Numbered from the stretch's first letter, positions 33,719 to 43,611 are shown. The stretch: DNA of 64,000 nucleotides from Ferruginibacter sp. (GCA_016786725.1 JAEUVU010000013.1:62001-126000), one strand, 5' to 3'. Numbers and translations: made by a program. The notes: a model not told the origin generated them from the sequence alone.

Positions 33719-36562
33719 ATGCCACAGGACAAATCCATTCAATCTGTTTTAATCATTGGTTCCGGCCCTATTGTTATTGGCCAGGCTTGCGAATTCGACT
33801 ACTCTGGCACACAGGCTGCCCGTTCTCTCAGGGAAGAAGGTGTAAAGGTTATTTTGATAAACAGCAACCCGGCTACCATTATGACCGACCCTATGATGGC
33901 CGACAGGGTTTATCTTTTACCGCTTACTGTTGAAAGTATTGAACAGATACTGGAAGAAAATAAAATTGATGCCGTGTTACCAACCATGGGCGGGCAAACA
34001 GCCTTAAATCTTTGTAAAGAAGTGGATGAGCTGGGCATTTGGGAACAACATAATATAAGATTGATTGGTGTGGATATTAAGGCGATTGACAAAGCGGAAG
34101 ACCGGGAAAAATTCCGCCAGTGGATGATAGAGATGGGCATACCGGTTTGCCCTGCAAAAATTGCCAACTCATTTCTGGAAGGAAAAGAATTTGCACAGCA
34201 GATTGGCTTTCCACTGGTGCTGCGTCCATCATTTACACTGGGCGGCAGCGGAGGCAGCATTGTTTTTAGTAAAGATGAACTGGATGATGCCTTGAATGCA
34301 GGTTTAACCGCCAGCCCCATACACGAAGTACTGGTAGAAAAAGCCGTGCTTGGCTGGAAAGAATTTGAATTGGAATTGTTACGTGATAATGAAGATAATG
34401 TGGTGATCATTTGCGGGGTTGAGAATTTTGACCCGATGGGTGTGCATACCGGCGACTCTATAACCGTGGCACCAGTTATGACTTTAAGCGATACTGCTTA
34501 TCAGCTAATGCGTAATACCGCCATCAGCATGATGCGTAACCTGGGCAATTTTGCCGGAGGTTGTAATGTGCAGTTTGCCCTGAATCCGCAAACAGAAGAA
34601 ATCATTGTGGTGGAGATCAATCCAAGGGTTAGCCGTTCATCAGCTTTGGCTAGTAAAGCAACCGGTTATCCTATTGCAAAAATTGCAGCAAAACTTGCTA
34701 TTGGTTTCAATTTAGATGAATTGAAAAACCAGATCACACAATCAACATCAGCCTATTTTGAACCAGCACTTGATTATGTAATTGTAAAAATACCACGCTG
34801 GAATTTTGATAAATTCAAAGGTGCAAAAGATACACTGGGTTTTCAGATGAAAAGTGTAGGCGAAGTAATGGGTATTGGTAGAAGCTTTGCAGAAGCGGTA
34901 CAAAAAGCCTGTCAGAGCCTGGAAAATGAAGCAGTTGGCCTGGGTTATTATGGCAAGAGCTTAATGCATGCTGATGAACTGATCGAATACATTAAAACAC
35001 CCAAGTGGGACCGAATCTTCCGCATTAAAGATGCATTGATGGCCGGTGCCAGCATTAAACGTATTTGCGAAAGCACAAAGATTGACCGCTGGTTTATTTA
35101 CCAGATACAAAAGATTTGCGATTGCGAAAAGCAGATCGCTCAATACGACCTGAAAACTTTACCTGATGATGTTTTGAAAGAAGCAAAATTGTTGGGTTTT
35201 AGTGATGAGCAGATCATTCGCATTATGAAAGAAGAAAATGCCGAAGCCATTTATGAAAGAAGAAAAGCCATGGGGCTTACCCGTGTATTTAAAATGGTGG
35301 ATACCTGCAGCGCCGAGTTTGAGGCAAAAACTCCTTACTTCTATTCAACTTTTGAGAACAAACCGGTTAATGAAACAAAGTTATTGAGTAACGAAAGTAT
35401 CGTTTCTGATAAAAAGAAAATAATTGTGCTTGGCAGCGGTCCTAACCGAATAGGCCAGGGTATTGAGTTTGACTACTGTTGTGTGCATGGATTGCTGGCT
35501 GTTAAAGAAGCCGGTTACGAAGCCATCATGGTGAATTGCAATCCTGAGACCGTATCAACTGATTTTGATATTGCCGACAAACTTTATTTTGAACCGGTGT
35601 TTTGGGAACATCTTTGGGAGATCATCGAACATGAAAAACCTTATGGTGTAATTGTACAGTTGGGAGGACAAACAGCGCTTAAACTCGCCAAGCGCCTGCA
35701 TGAAAAGGGAATTAAAATAATCGGATCATCTTACGACAGTATGGATATCGCGGAAGACCGTGGCCGTTTCAGCGATATGCTGAAAGAACTCGAAATTCCT
35801 TATCCAAGATATGGAACTGCATATAATACTGATGAAGCTATTGAGGTGGCCAATGAAGTTGGCTACCCGGTTCTCATCAGGCCAAGTTATGTTTTAGGCG
35901 GACAAAGAATGCGTATCGTCATTAATGACGAAGACCTTGAAAAAGGAGTACTGAGCCTCATAAAACATTTACCAGGTAACAAAATACTGATAGATCATTT
36001 TTTAGACCGTTGCCAGGAAGCAGAGATAGATGCCATTTTTGACGGCGAAAATTTTCATGTAATGGGTGTGATGGAACATATTGAACCTGCCGGTATTCAC
36101 AGCGGCGATAGCAATGCGGTTTTGCCTCAGTTCAATCTTTCTCCATTGATCGTTCATACTATGGAAGAGTATGCCGAAAAAATTGCAAGGGCATTAAAAA
36201 TAAAAGGGCTTATCAATATCCAGTTCGCCATTAAAGATGGTAATGTGTATGTGATAGAAGCCAATCCACGTGCAAGCCGCACCACGCCTTTCATCGCCAA
36301 AGCTTATCAAATACCTTACCTGAATATTGCTACTAAAGTAATGATGGGTGTAAACACACTCAAAGATTTTACCTTCGATAAAAAACTAACCGGCTTTGCC
36401 ATTAAAGAACCGGTTTTCTCTTTCAACAAATTTCCCGGTGTAAATAAAGAGCTGGGCCCCGAGATGAAAAGTACCGGAGAAGCGATACGGTTTATTAAAG
36501 ACTTAAGAGATCCTTATTTCAGGCAATTATATAAAGAAAGAAGCATGCACCTGAGTAAATAG
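33719..36562 (+). CDS. carB: Carbamoyl-phosphate synthase large subunit
   Basis: CarB makes carbamoyl phosphate for pyrimidine and arginine synthesis from ammonia, bicarbonate and 2 ATP. The gene begins at ATG 33719 (MPQDKSIQSVLIIGSGPIVIGQ). An ATG at 33629 would add a 30-residue stretch with no family match, and TACTTTTG (33686-33693), a -7-like element, falls inside that stretch, so I reject it. The two ATP-grasp halves are complete: GSGPIVIGQACEFDYSG and GSGPNRIGQGIEFDYCC, with GGSGGSIVF and GGQRMRIV. A C-terminal MGS-like regulatory domain appears absent or short: the chain ends after EAIRFIKDLRD, giving about 947 residues against roughly 1070 for full CarB. No carA lies nearby. Confidence 0.96.
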   Translation: MPQDKSIQSVLIIGSGPIVIGQACEFDYSGTQAARSLREEGVKVILINSNPATIMTDPMMADRVYLLPLTVESIEQILEENKIDAVLPTMGGQTALNLCKEVDELGIWEQHNIRLIGVDIKAIDKAEDREKFRQWMIEMGIPVCPAKIANSFLEGKEFAQQIGFPLVLRPSFTLGGSGGSIVFSKDELDDALNAGLTASPIHEVLVEKAVLGWKEFELELLRDNEDNVVIICGVENFDPMGVHTGDSITVAPVMTLSDTAYQLMRNTAISMMRNLGNFAGGCNVQFALNPQTEEIIVVEINPRVSRSSALASKATGYPIAKIAAKLAIGFNLDELKNQITQSTSAYFEPALDYVIVKIPRWNFDKFKGAKDTLGFQMKSVGEVMGIGRSFAEAVQKACQSLENEAVGLGYYGKSLMHADELIEYIKTPKWDRIFRIKDALMAGASIKRICESTKIDRWFIYQIQKICDCEKQIAQYDLKTLPDDVLKEAKLLGFSDEQIIRIMKEENAEAIYERRKAMGLTRVFKMVDTCSAEFEAKTPYFYSTFENKPVNETKLLSNESIVSDKKKIIVLGSGPNRIGQGIEFDYCCVHGLLAVKEAGYEAIMVNCNPETVSTDFDIADKLYFEPVFWEHLWEIIEHEKPYGVIVQLGGQTALKLAKRLHEKGIKIIGSSYDSMDIAEDRGRFSDMLKELEIPYPRYGTAYNTDEAIEVANEVGYPVLIRPSYVLGGQRMRIVINDEDLEKGVLSLIKHLPGNKILIDHFLDRCQEAEIDAIFDGENFHVMGVMEHIEPAGIHSGDSNAVLPQFNLSPLIVHTMEEYAEKIARALKIKGLINIQFAIKDGNVYVIEANPRASRTTPFIAKAYQIPYLNIATKVMMGVNTLKDFTFDKKLTGFAIKEPVFSFNKFPGVNKELGPEMKSTGEAIRFIKDLRDPYFRQLYKERSMHLSK

Positions 36563-36605
36563 AAACGCCTCTTTGATTCTTCAAAAGGTTTATCTATTTT
36601 GTTGT

Positions 36606-38711
36606 ATGCCCCACCCTTATGCAATACCTATCTGGAAAAAAGCGCCCTTCATCAGGCTATTGCTGCCTTTAACGGCTGGCATAATATTGCAATGGTACCT
36701 GCAATTTTCTTTAACGGTTATTGTATCTGCACTCATTTGTTACAGCGCTGCTTATTTTTTGTTTTTGTTATTACCCATAGCTTTTCGTTTTGAAACGCAG
36801 GCACTTCAGGGTGTAATGCTGCAGCTGTTAATTGTAGCTTTAGGGGCATGGCTAACCTGGCAAAAAGATTTGCGCCATCACAACAACTGGTATGGCAATT
36901 ATTATAAAGAAGGCGATTATCTTGTTGTACGTATTGACGAACCCCTGGTTGAAAAAAATAAATCATTTAAAGCAGATGGGTTAGTAGAAAGCCTTGTGCA
37001 GGATGGCAAGACAATTGCTGCTGAAGGAAAAATCTTATTATATTTTTCAAAAGACAGTTTTAAGACAAATCTCGCCTACGGCGATAAAATTATCATACAC
37101 AAAAACCTGCAACCCATAAAAAACTCCGGCAACCCCGGCGCTTTTAACTACCAGCGCTATGCAGTTTTCCAGGGTTTTTATCACAATGTGTTTTTAAAAG
37201 ATGATGATTGGAAAGCTTTAAATAAAAATTCAGCAAACCGGTTTAAGCAGCTTATTTTTTCTGCAAGAGAATATGTGCTGGGTGTTTTACAAAATTCAAT
37301 AACTACTGGCAAAGATGAACTGGGTATTGCCGAAGCATTGCTGATCGGTTACACAAATGATCTGGATAAGGATTTGGTACAGGCTTACAGCAATACAGGC
37401 GTGGTACACATCATTGCCATCTCAGGCATGCACCTGGCCTTAATCTATATTTTACTGGCTTGGCTGTTTGCAAAAATTCCGCTCATTAACAGGTCAAAAT
37501 TTGTGCAATTGCTTTTGATATTAACCTGTCTCTGGTTATTCTCAATTCTCACAGGCGCCTCACCATCCGTATTGCGTGCCGCAGTTATGTTCTCATTTAT
37601 AGCCGTTGGTAAAACTTATTTTAAAGAAGCATCTATTTATAATTCACTGGCAGCATCTGCATTTGTATTGCTTTGCTGCAATCCCTGGTATTTGTGGGCA
37701 GTAGGGTTTCAATTATCGTACCTGGCGGTTCTGGGCATTGTGATCTTTCAAAAGCCGCTCTATAATATCTTCTACATAAAAAATAAATGGCTTGATAAAA
37801 CCTGGCAACTGGTTTCTGTATCAACAGCAGCTCAACTGCTTACTTTCCCCGTTTGTATTTATTACTTCCATCAATTTCCGAATTTGTTTTTAATATCCAA
37901 CCTTATTGCTGTACCCTTATCGGCCATTATTTTATATGCCGAAATTATTTTAGTCGCATTTTCATGGATACCTTTTGTTGCAACCTGGCTGGGCAAATTG
38001 GTTACGGGCCTTGTTTGGGCGATGAATAAAATAATTCTCTGGATAAATGAACTGCCCTTTGCTGTTTGGGATAAGATACCTGCTACAGTTTTATCAACCT
38101 GGCTGATGTATGCAATAGTAGTTTGCTGCGGTGCATGGCTGCTGCAGAAAAATAAAAAATATCTCCACCTGGCATTAACCGCAATGGTGGTTTTTGTATT
38201 GCAGGGTATTTATAACAGCTGGCAAAGTAGCGGACAGCAAAAAATAATTGTTTATAATGTGCCCAGGCACAAAGCCATTGACTTTATAAGCGGTAACCAA
38301 TATCAATTTATTGGGGACAGTGTTTTACTGGAGGATGCCTTGCTTCAAAACTTTCATTTAAAACCAGGAAGAACTGCACTGCAGCTTGATAAAAGAACAG
38401 ATGCACTGAACGGCGTTTTTAACTCCGGTGTATTCTACCAGTTCAACAATAAAAAAATACTGGTAGCTGACAGGGCCATGTTATTTGATTCAGCCGAAAC
38501 AAAAATCAACCTTGACCTCATCATCATTTCAAAAAACCCCAAACTAAATATCGCCGCACTTGCAAAAACATTTAACTGCAGGCAAATTGTTTTTGATGCA
38601 TCCAACCCGCCCTGGAAAATTGACAAATGGAAAAAAGAATGCCAATTGCTGAACCTGCAGTATTATTCAATTTCAGAAACCGGTGCTTTCGTTTACAATA
38701 TTGATGTATAA
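36606..38711 (+). CDS. comEC: ComEC/Rec2-family DNA-uptake membrane protein
   Basis: ComEC forms the inner-membrane channel for transforming DNA. The protein (701 residues from ATG 36606, MPHPYAIPIW) has an N-terminal DUF4131-like part with two helices and an OB-like region (KEGDYLVVRIDEPLVEKN), then the competence domain with about ten helices, beginning AEALLIGYTNDLDKDLVQAYSNTGVVHIIAISGMHLAL, a classic ComEC stretch. The C-terminal 170 residues correspond to the usual metallo-beta-lactamase domain but lack HxHxDH, so the nuclease part is degenerate, as in other Bacteroidota ComEC proteins. The start at 36573 is less likely (MILQKVYLFCC adds nothing family-like). Confidence 0.9.
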   Translation: MPHPYAIPIWKKAPFIRLLLPLTAGIILQWYLQFSLTVIVSALICYSAAYFLFLLLPIAFRFETQALQGVMLQLLIVALGAWLTWQKDLRHHNNWYGNYYKEGDYLVVRIDEPLVEKNKSFKADGLVESLVQDGKTIAAEGKILLYFSKDSFKTNLAYGDKIIIHKNLQPIKNSGNPGAFNYQRYAVFQGFYHNVFLKDDDWKALNKNSANRFKQLIFSAREYVLGVLQNSITTGKDELGIAEALLIGYTNDLDKDLVQAYSNTGVVHIIAISGMHLALIYILLAWLFAKIPLINRSKFVQLLLILTCLWLFSILTGASPSVLRAAVMFSFIAVGKTYFKEASIYNSLAASAFVLLCCNPWYLWAVGFQLSYLAVLGIVIFQKPLYNIFYIKNKWLDKTWQLVSVSTAAQLLTFPVCIYYFHQFPNLFLISNLIAVPLSAIILYAEIILVAFSWIPFVATWLGKLVTGLVWAMNKIILWINELPFAVWDKIPATVLSTWLMYAIVVCCGAWLLQKNKKYLHLALTAMVVFVLQGIYNSWQSSGQQKIIVYNVPRHKAIDFISGNQYQFIGDSVLLEDALLQNFHLKPGRTALQLDKRTDALNGVFNSGVFYQFNNKKILVADRAMLFDSAETKINLDLIIISKNPKLNIAALAKTFNCRQIVFDASNPPWKIDKWKKECQLLNLQYYSISETGAFVYNIDV

Positions 38712-38794
38712 CAAGCGTTTTAGAGTTTGTTGGTTTTATATTACCTATTTTTATCAACGGTGATTACTTCTACAATATCTTTACATTTGCAGCC

Positions 38795-39733
38795 ATGATC
38801 AGGCTCCGTCACCTTGTTGTATTATTTTTTTTAAGCGCCGGCCTTACTGTTTTTGGTGAAACAACTGCCGGTGAACTGAACCGCCCGCCTGGCCGCACAG
38901 ATACCATTGTGATCAGGTTTGAATATAAACAATCTGCTCTCTATCATAAGTTTACCATGGAAACGCTCGACAGCGTTATCCTTATTTTATTGCGGGATAC
39001 AACTATAAGCCTGGCTATTGATGGCTATGCCTACAAAGACGAAGGCTCTGATACAATATGTTATTATCTTTCGTTAAACAGGGCTTTATTTATACAAGAA
39101 TATGTTCTGGGAAGAGGCATTGCTTTAACCCGTATAAGCCAGATAAAAGCTTATGGAAGAACCCGCCAAAAATATAAAAATAAAGATGCCAACGGGCTTT
39201 GGGTTAACTGCCGTGCCGAACTGCGGCTGGTATATCCGCCCCCGCCCAAAACAAAAAATTTTTCTGATAAGGACGAGGACGGCATACCTGATGATGATGA
39301 CCGGTGCCCCGATGTTTTTGGGTTGAGTGACTTTGAGGGCTGCCCAGATTCAGGAGCGATTGCTGTTCCGTTCCCGCTGGCAGACTGGTCGCTTACGCCT
39401 GCAACCTACAATGTACTGGATAGCGTGATTAAAATAATGAAAGATAACCCTGAACTTACCATTTCTATAGACGGTCATGCAAACCTTGCCGAAGGTTCAT
39501 ATGCTATGTGTATGAAGCTTGCCGAAGAGCGGGCACAGATAGTAAAGAATTATCTTTTCTCCCGCCAGGTAAATTTGTCAAGAATACTGGAAGTAAAAAG
39601 CTATGGTATATCCCGGCCTGCCAATGCAGCCAAAAACCCGCAGCAGGTGCAAAAAAATGCCAGGGCCGAAATACGGTTGAACGGATACCGCAAGCAGCCG
39701 GAGCAGAAACCGGAGATTCCTTTTATCAAATAA
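38795..39733 (+). CDS. OmpA-like domain / TSP3 / OmpA-like domain protein
   Basis: This 312-residue exported protein (signal peptide 1-21) has two OmpA C-like peptidoglycan-binding domains: about 35-150 (IDGYAYKDEGSDTICYYLSLNRA; RISQIKAYGRTR) and about 190-300 (SIDGHANLAEGSYAMCMKLAEERAQIVKNYL; RILEVKSYGISRP). Between them lies a Ca-binding TSP3-like segment (DKDEDGIPDDDDRCPDVFG followed by SDFEGCPD). An arrangement with two OmpA domains flanking TSP3 is unusual, as one OmpA domain normally sits at the C-terminus. There is no beta-barrel. TACATTTG at 38782-38789 is a possible -7 element directly before the start. Confidence 0.82.
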   Translation: MIRLRHLVVLFFLSAGLTVFGETTAGELNRPPGRTDTIVIRFEYKQSALYHKFTMETLDSVILILLRDTTISLAIDGYAYKDEGSDTICYYLSLNRALFIQEYVLGRGIALTRISQIKAYGRTRQKYKNKDANGLWVNCRAELRLVYPPPPKTKNFSDKDEDGIPDDDDRCPDVFGLSDFEGCPDSGAIAVPFPLADWSLTPATYNVLDSVIKIMKDNPELTISIDGHANLAEGSYAMCMKLAEERAQIVKNYLFSRQVNLSRILEVKSYGISRPANAAKNPQQVQKNARAEIRLNGYRKQPEQKPEIPFIK

Positions 39734-39841
39734 TCAACATTCCTTTTTTCGGAACAGTTGCTACAGTTTTAATCAGTAAATTTGCGGCGAAATTATCTAC
39801 TTACAGGTTGCAGTTTCTGTGCAGCCATATCAACCAACACA

Positions 39842-41347
39842 ATGCAAAAAAAAATTCAGTCGGCTCTCATTTCAGTTTTTTATAAAGATGGGCTGGAAAA
39901 TATTGTGCAGCAGTTACATGAACTTGGTGTTACCATTTATTCAACCGGCGGTACTCAAAAATTTATTGAAGAGCTGAATGTGCCTTGCGTACCTGTTGAA
40001 TCGTTAACTACTTACCCATCTATTTTGGGAGGAAGGGTTAAAACGCTGCATCCATCTGTGTTTGGTGGTATATTGGGTAAAAGAGAAGAGGCAGAACATG
40101 TTGCAGAAATGAAGCAATACAATATCCCGGAAATTGACCTGGTGATTGTTGACCTGTATCCTTTTGAAGAAACCGTAGCATCAACAACTGATGAAAAACT
40201 GATCATTGAAAAAATAGATATTGGCGGCCCTTCCATGATACGTGCAGCCGCAAAAAACCATGCTTCAGTAGTGGTGGTTGCTGCAAAAAAGGATTACAGC
40301 TTACTGGAAGAAATTTTAAAGCAGCAAAAAGGAGAAACAACACTTGAGCAACGCCGCATGTTTGCCATCAGGGCATTTGATATTTGTACCGGTTATGATA
40401 TGGCCATCTCCAATTATTTTAACCAGTCAGATTTTATCAATCCTTTCAACAAAGAAAAAGCTATTTTGCGCTACGGCGAAAATCCTCACCAGCAAGGCGT
40501 GTTTTATGGTAATACCGATGACCTGTTTGAAAAACTAAATGGCAAGGGACTTTCTTATAATAATCTGGTGGATGTGGATGCTGCTGTGCAGATCATCAGT
40601 GAATTCAGCGACACAACATTCGCCATCATCAAGCATACCAATGTTTGCGGCATTGCATCAAGAGCAACTTTAAAAGAAAGCTGGGATGCCGCCCTGGCCG
40701 GCGATCCTGAAAGCGCCTTCGGCGGTGTATTGGTTTGTAATGCAACTATTGATGTGGCTACAGCGAACACCATCAATGAAATATTTTTTGAAGTTTTGAT
40801 AGCGCCATCATTTGATGCAGATGCGCTGGAAATTCTGAAAACAAAAAAGAACCGCATACTCTTGCAACAAAAAACAAAACCGGCAGCAACACATCAATAT
40901 AAGTCTGTATTGAACGGAATATTGGCACAGCAAAATGACGGGGGTAATTATACAGATTGGAAAGAAGAAGGCGGAAGAGAAACCACCGCAGCTGAAAAAG
41001 AAGACATGATCTTTGCCAATATTGTTTGCAAACATTTAAAGAGCAATGCCATTGCATTGGTAAAAAATAAACAACTGGTTGGCAAAGGGTGCGGACAAAC
41101 ATCCCGCATTGATTCACTGCGCCAGTCAATAGAAAAAGCAAAGCAGTTTAATTTTGACCTGAGCGGTGCGGTACTGGCCAGCGATGCATTTTTTCCATTT
41201 GATGATTGTGTAAAAATTGCACATGCAGCAGGCATCGCATCATTTATTCAGCCCGGCGGCTCTATACGTGATAAAGATTCAATTGAGTATTGCAAAGCAA
41301 ATAACCTGGCTATGGTAATTACAGGGCTCAGGCATTTTAAACATTAA
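39842..41347 (+). CDS. purH: Bifunctional AICAR formyltransferase / IMP cyclohydrolase
   Basis: PurH performs the last two steps of de novo IMP synthesis. The start is ATG 39842 (MQKKIQSALISVFYKDGLE), giving 501 residues; an ATG at 39782 would add 20 non-family residues, so I reject it. The N-terminal MGS-like IMP cyclohydrolase domain shows STGGTQKF, GGRVKTLHPSVFGGIL and GGPSMIRAAAKNH. The C-terminal formyltransferase domain shows LRYGENPHQQG, FAIIKHTNVCGIA, GDPESAFGG and a final FFPFDDCVKIAHAAGI...FIQPGGSIRD stretch. TAAATTTG at 39777-39784 is a likely promoter -7 element. Confidence 0.97.
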   Translation: MQKKIQSALISVFYKDGLENIVQQLHELGVTIYSTGGTQKFIEELNVPCVPVESLTTYPSILGGRVKTLHPSVFGGILGKREEAEHVAEMKQYNIPEIDLVIVDLYPFEETVASTTDEKLIIEKIDIGGPSMIRAAAKNHASVVVVAAKKDYSLLEEILKQQKGETTLEQRRMFAIRAFDICTGYDMAISNYFNQSDFINPFNKEKAILRYGENPHQQGVFYGNTDDLFEKLNGKGLSYNNLVDVDAAVQIISEFSDTTFAIIKHTNVCGIASRATLKESWDAALAGDPESAFGGVLVCNATIDVATANTINEIFFEVLIAPSFDADALEILKTKKNRILLQQKTKPAATHQYKSVLNGILAQQNDGGNYTDWKEEGGRETTAAEKEDMIFANIVCKHLKSNAIALVKNKQLVGKGCGQTSRIDSLRQSIEKAKQFNFDLSGAVLASDAFFPFDDCVKIAHAAGIASFIQPGGSIRDKDSIEYCKANNLAMVITGLRHFKH

Positions 41348-41363
41348 CTACAGCTATCATTTA

Positions 41364-42305
41364 ATGATCAGCAGCAAAAACCTGCCTAAGGGCAAAGCCG
41401 GGGGCTATGTAGCGCTTGGTATTACCAGCATCGTTTGGGGCACCACCTGGGTAGCCAGTAAAATAGGTGTTGCAGAAATGCCGGCGCTTCAAATGGCATA
41501 TATACGCCAGTTTTTTGGCGGCATTTGTTTTGTGCTTTTTTTCATGCTTTATAAAAAACTTCCATTGCCAACCCCTAAAGAATTTTTGTGGTTGTTGATA
41601 ATGGCGCTCCTCATGTTTGTGCTTGCAAATGGTTTAAGCACCTGGAGCCTGAATTTTATTCCAACCGGCCTGAGCGCTTTGGTTGGCGCATTATATCCAT
41701 TGTGCGTGGTTATTATCGAAATGGTTTTTTTTAAAAACCGCAACATGAGCATACTAACCTTTATCGGTTTACTGCTTGGCATAACTGGTATTGGCATTGT
41801 ATTTTACGAAAATGCTTTCCAGCAGCATCCCGATGGTTTTATTTTTGGGGTAGTGTTATCCGTAATTGCCATGTTAAGCTGGAGCCTGGGAACAATTTTT
41901 ATAGTGCGGAATAAAACCAGGCTTAATCCTTATTATGCCACAGGATGGCAAATGCTGATCGGTGCATTTATGCTTTTAATAATTGCAGAGACCACGCAGC
42001 CAACCATTGATTTTAAAAATATTACTGCCACTGCATGGGGAGCTATCGGGTACCTGGTGCTGGCCGGTTCGCTGCTGGCATTCATCGCCTTTATATATTC
42101 AATGAAAAAATTACCGGCAGCCATTTCATCTCTTTATGCCTATATCAATCCGCTGGTGGCTATGGCAACAGCAGCGATTGTGCTGCACGAAAAACTCACT
42201 TTATATATTTTGTGGGGCGCTATCGTAACACTTGCAGGTGTTTTTCTGGTAAATTACAGCCTTAAGCGTGGCAGGCGCAAAATCATTGCTGAACCTGAGC
42301 TATAA
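41364..42305 (+). CDS. EamA/DMT-superfamily permease
   Basis: This 313-residue inner-membrane protein has about ten transmembrane helices in two EamA halves (first WGTTWVASKIGVAEMP... PTGLSALVGALYPLCVVIIEMVFF; second ISVIAMLSWSLGTIF... SLYAYINPLVAMATA). The family exports amino acids, nucleotides or drugs, and the substrate is unknown. It starts 16 bp after purH and may be co-transcribed. Its last 23 bp overlap the convergent deacetylase-like gene. Confidence 0.88.
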   Translation: MISSKNLPKGKAGGYVALGITSIVWGTTWVASKIGVAEMPALQMAYIRQFFGGICFVLFFMLYKKLPLPTPKEFLWLLIMALLMFVLANGLSTWSLNFIPTGLSALVGALYPLCVVIIEMVFFKNRNMSILTFIGLLLGITGIGIVFYENAFQQHPDGFIFGVVLSVIAMLSWSLGTIFIVRNKTRLNPYYATGWQMLIGAFMLLIIAETTQPTIDFKNITATAWGAIGYLVLAGSLLAFIAFIYSMKKLPAAISSLYAYINPLVAMATAAIVLHEKLTLYILWGAIVTLAGVFLVNYSLKRGRRKIIAEPEL

Positions 42306-43611
42306 ATCTTTCATACATTTCACTCCATCCTTCAAATTCTTTTGCAGTGCCTAAAAAGTGGTTATGGAAGATGGTGACAAAAGTGCCGTTCACATTTTTG
42401 CAAACAGTGTAATAGTGCATCAGCTCTTCAAAAGCCTGTTCTGCATTTTGTTTTTGTTCGTAATAACAATTTGCATCCATAAAGCAGAATGGATGAATAC
42501 GCAAAGTGGTTTTTGTTTCTTTCTCCAGATCGTACCAATAAAAAGAAGAAGCAACGGATGCCCTAAAACCGTTGATGCTGCCGTAACCCATGCTATCGTC
42601 ATCCATGATACCGGCCTCTATTAATGTGCGGTATGTTTGGGGTAATGCTAATTTGATGTAATGCTGGCGTGATACCGTAACGTGTTTTATACCCGACATT
42701 TCAGCAAGCCATTCAAGTTCTTTTTTTAGTACAAACAGGCCTTCATTGCTTTGCCAGCTTGGATGTATGCCTACTTCATACAATGATGCATGTTTTTTCA
42801 CCAATTGCCACATTACATCTTTATGGGGCAGGATGTTTTTATCAAACTCTCCATTCTTTTCTGCCACCAAAAAGAAATAGACGGGGGTGAGATTGTATTT
42901 TTTATGCAGGTTATTCAGCCAGTCGTAGCAATCAAAAGGATCTTCCTGGCTACCGGCGAGCACTTTCATTCTTTCTAAAGATGGAGACCTTAAAAAGCCG
43001 CCGGCGTTTCTCAACAAACCTTTGTGTTTGTAAGAATAAGCAATATCAATATCGTAAGTAGGTTTAAAGCTGAAAGTTGCCCTTCGGCTTCGCTCAGGAT
43101 GAGGTTGAAAGTTGGTCATTGAATGCAATGAACCGGCAGGAGATTTTTCTTTTAGCTTTTCAGCAAAATCAATCATCCACAAATTGATCAGCGGGAAATG
43201 CAAAAATCCCTCTTTATAAGCCAGTGAATTTTCATGTGCATAGCGGTCATACGTATCTTTCTTGTGCGGAAGGTACTCTTCATAGCGGCTCAGTAAATAA
43301 AATGAAGCAGCAAAAGTATCGAAGGGAAAATCGGAGCCGGAAGTTTTGAAAAATGCCTTGTGGCCATTTGCAATAAAGCAATTTATTACCTGCTCTCTGA
43401 TATCGCTCTCGAAAAGTAATGAATGATTTTGAATATAAAATTCATCAGCAGTAATTCTGGCATCGCTGTAGTTGATCTTTACACCGGCATAATTTTTAAA
43501 TGCCTCTGAGTCTATCGTCAATTTATATTCAATTCCCATCTGCTCTTCAAAAATAAAAGAACAGATGTATTGCAGCCTGGCAGAACTTGTATGTGAATAG
43601 ATGAGTAACAA
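42283..43611 (-). CDS. Polysaccharide-deacetylase-like protein
   Basis: This 442-residue protein has a polysaccharide-deacetylase (NodB-like) barrel: residues 190-215 hold FKPTYDIDIAYSYKHKG (D-x-D metal motif), and EVGIHPSWQSNEG contains an HPS(W) motif like H(S/T)xxH. The N-terminal half is a DUF7033-type accessory domain. The protein is not clearly secreted. In frame near residues 165-175 is a PERSRR repeat (QPHPERSRRATFSFKP), flanked by direct copies of TGAAAGTTG at 43071 and 43106. The 35-bp interval between those copies is not a multiple of three, so other indels are implied. It overlaps the convergent EamA gene by 23 bp. Confidence 0.78.
   Translation of the reverse strand: MLLIYSHTSSARLQYICSFIFEEQMGIEYKLTIDSEAFKNYAGVKINYSDARITADEFYIQNHSLLFESDIREQVINCFIANGHKAFFKTSGSDFPFDTFAASFYLLSRYEEYLPHKKDTYDRYAHENSLAYKEGFLHFPLINLWMIDFAEKLKEKSPAGSLHSMTNFQPHPERSRRATFSFKPTYDIDIAYSYKHKGLLRNAGGFLRSPSLERMKVLAGSQEDPFDCYDWLNNLHKKYNLTPVYFFLVAEKNGEFDKNILPHKDVMWQLVKKHASLYEVGIHPSWQSNEGLFVLKKELEWLAEMSGIKHVTVSRQHYIKLALPQTYRTLIEAGIMDDDSMGYGSINGFRASVASSFYWYDLEKETKTTLRIHPFCFMDANCYYEQKQNAEQAFEELMHYYTVCKNVNGTFVTIFHNHFLGTAKEFEGWSEMYERFIAQVQQ
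43071..43114. repeat. PERSRR repeat bounded by direct repeats within a deacetylase gene
   Basis: The plus-strand sequence CCCTTCGGCTTCGCTCAGG followed by ATGAGG lies between TGAAAGTTG (43071-43079) and TGAAAGTTG (43106-43114). The pair resembles an insertion with flanking duplication. The same PERSRR-type core occurs at 3061. Confidence 0.75.

Noticed and set aside
39782..39841. N-terminal extension of purH
   Set aside because: Non-family residues over the likely promoter element TAAATTTG.
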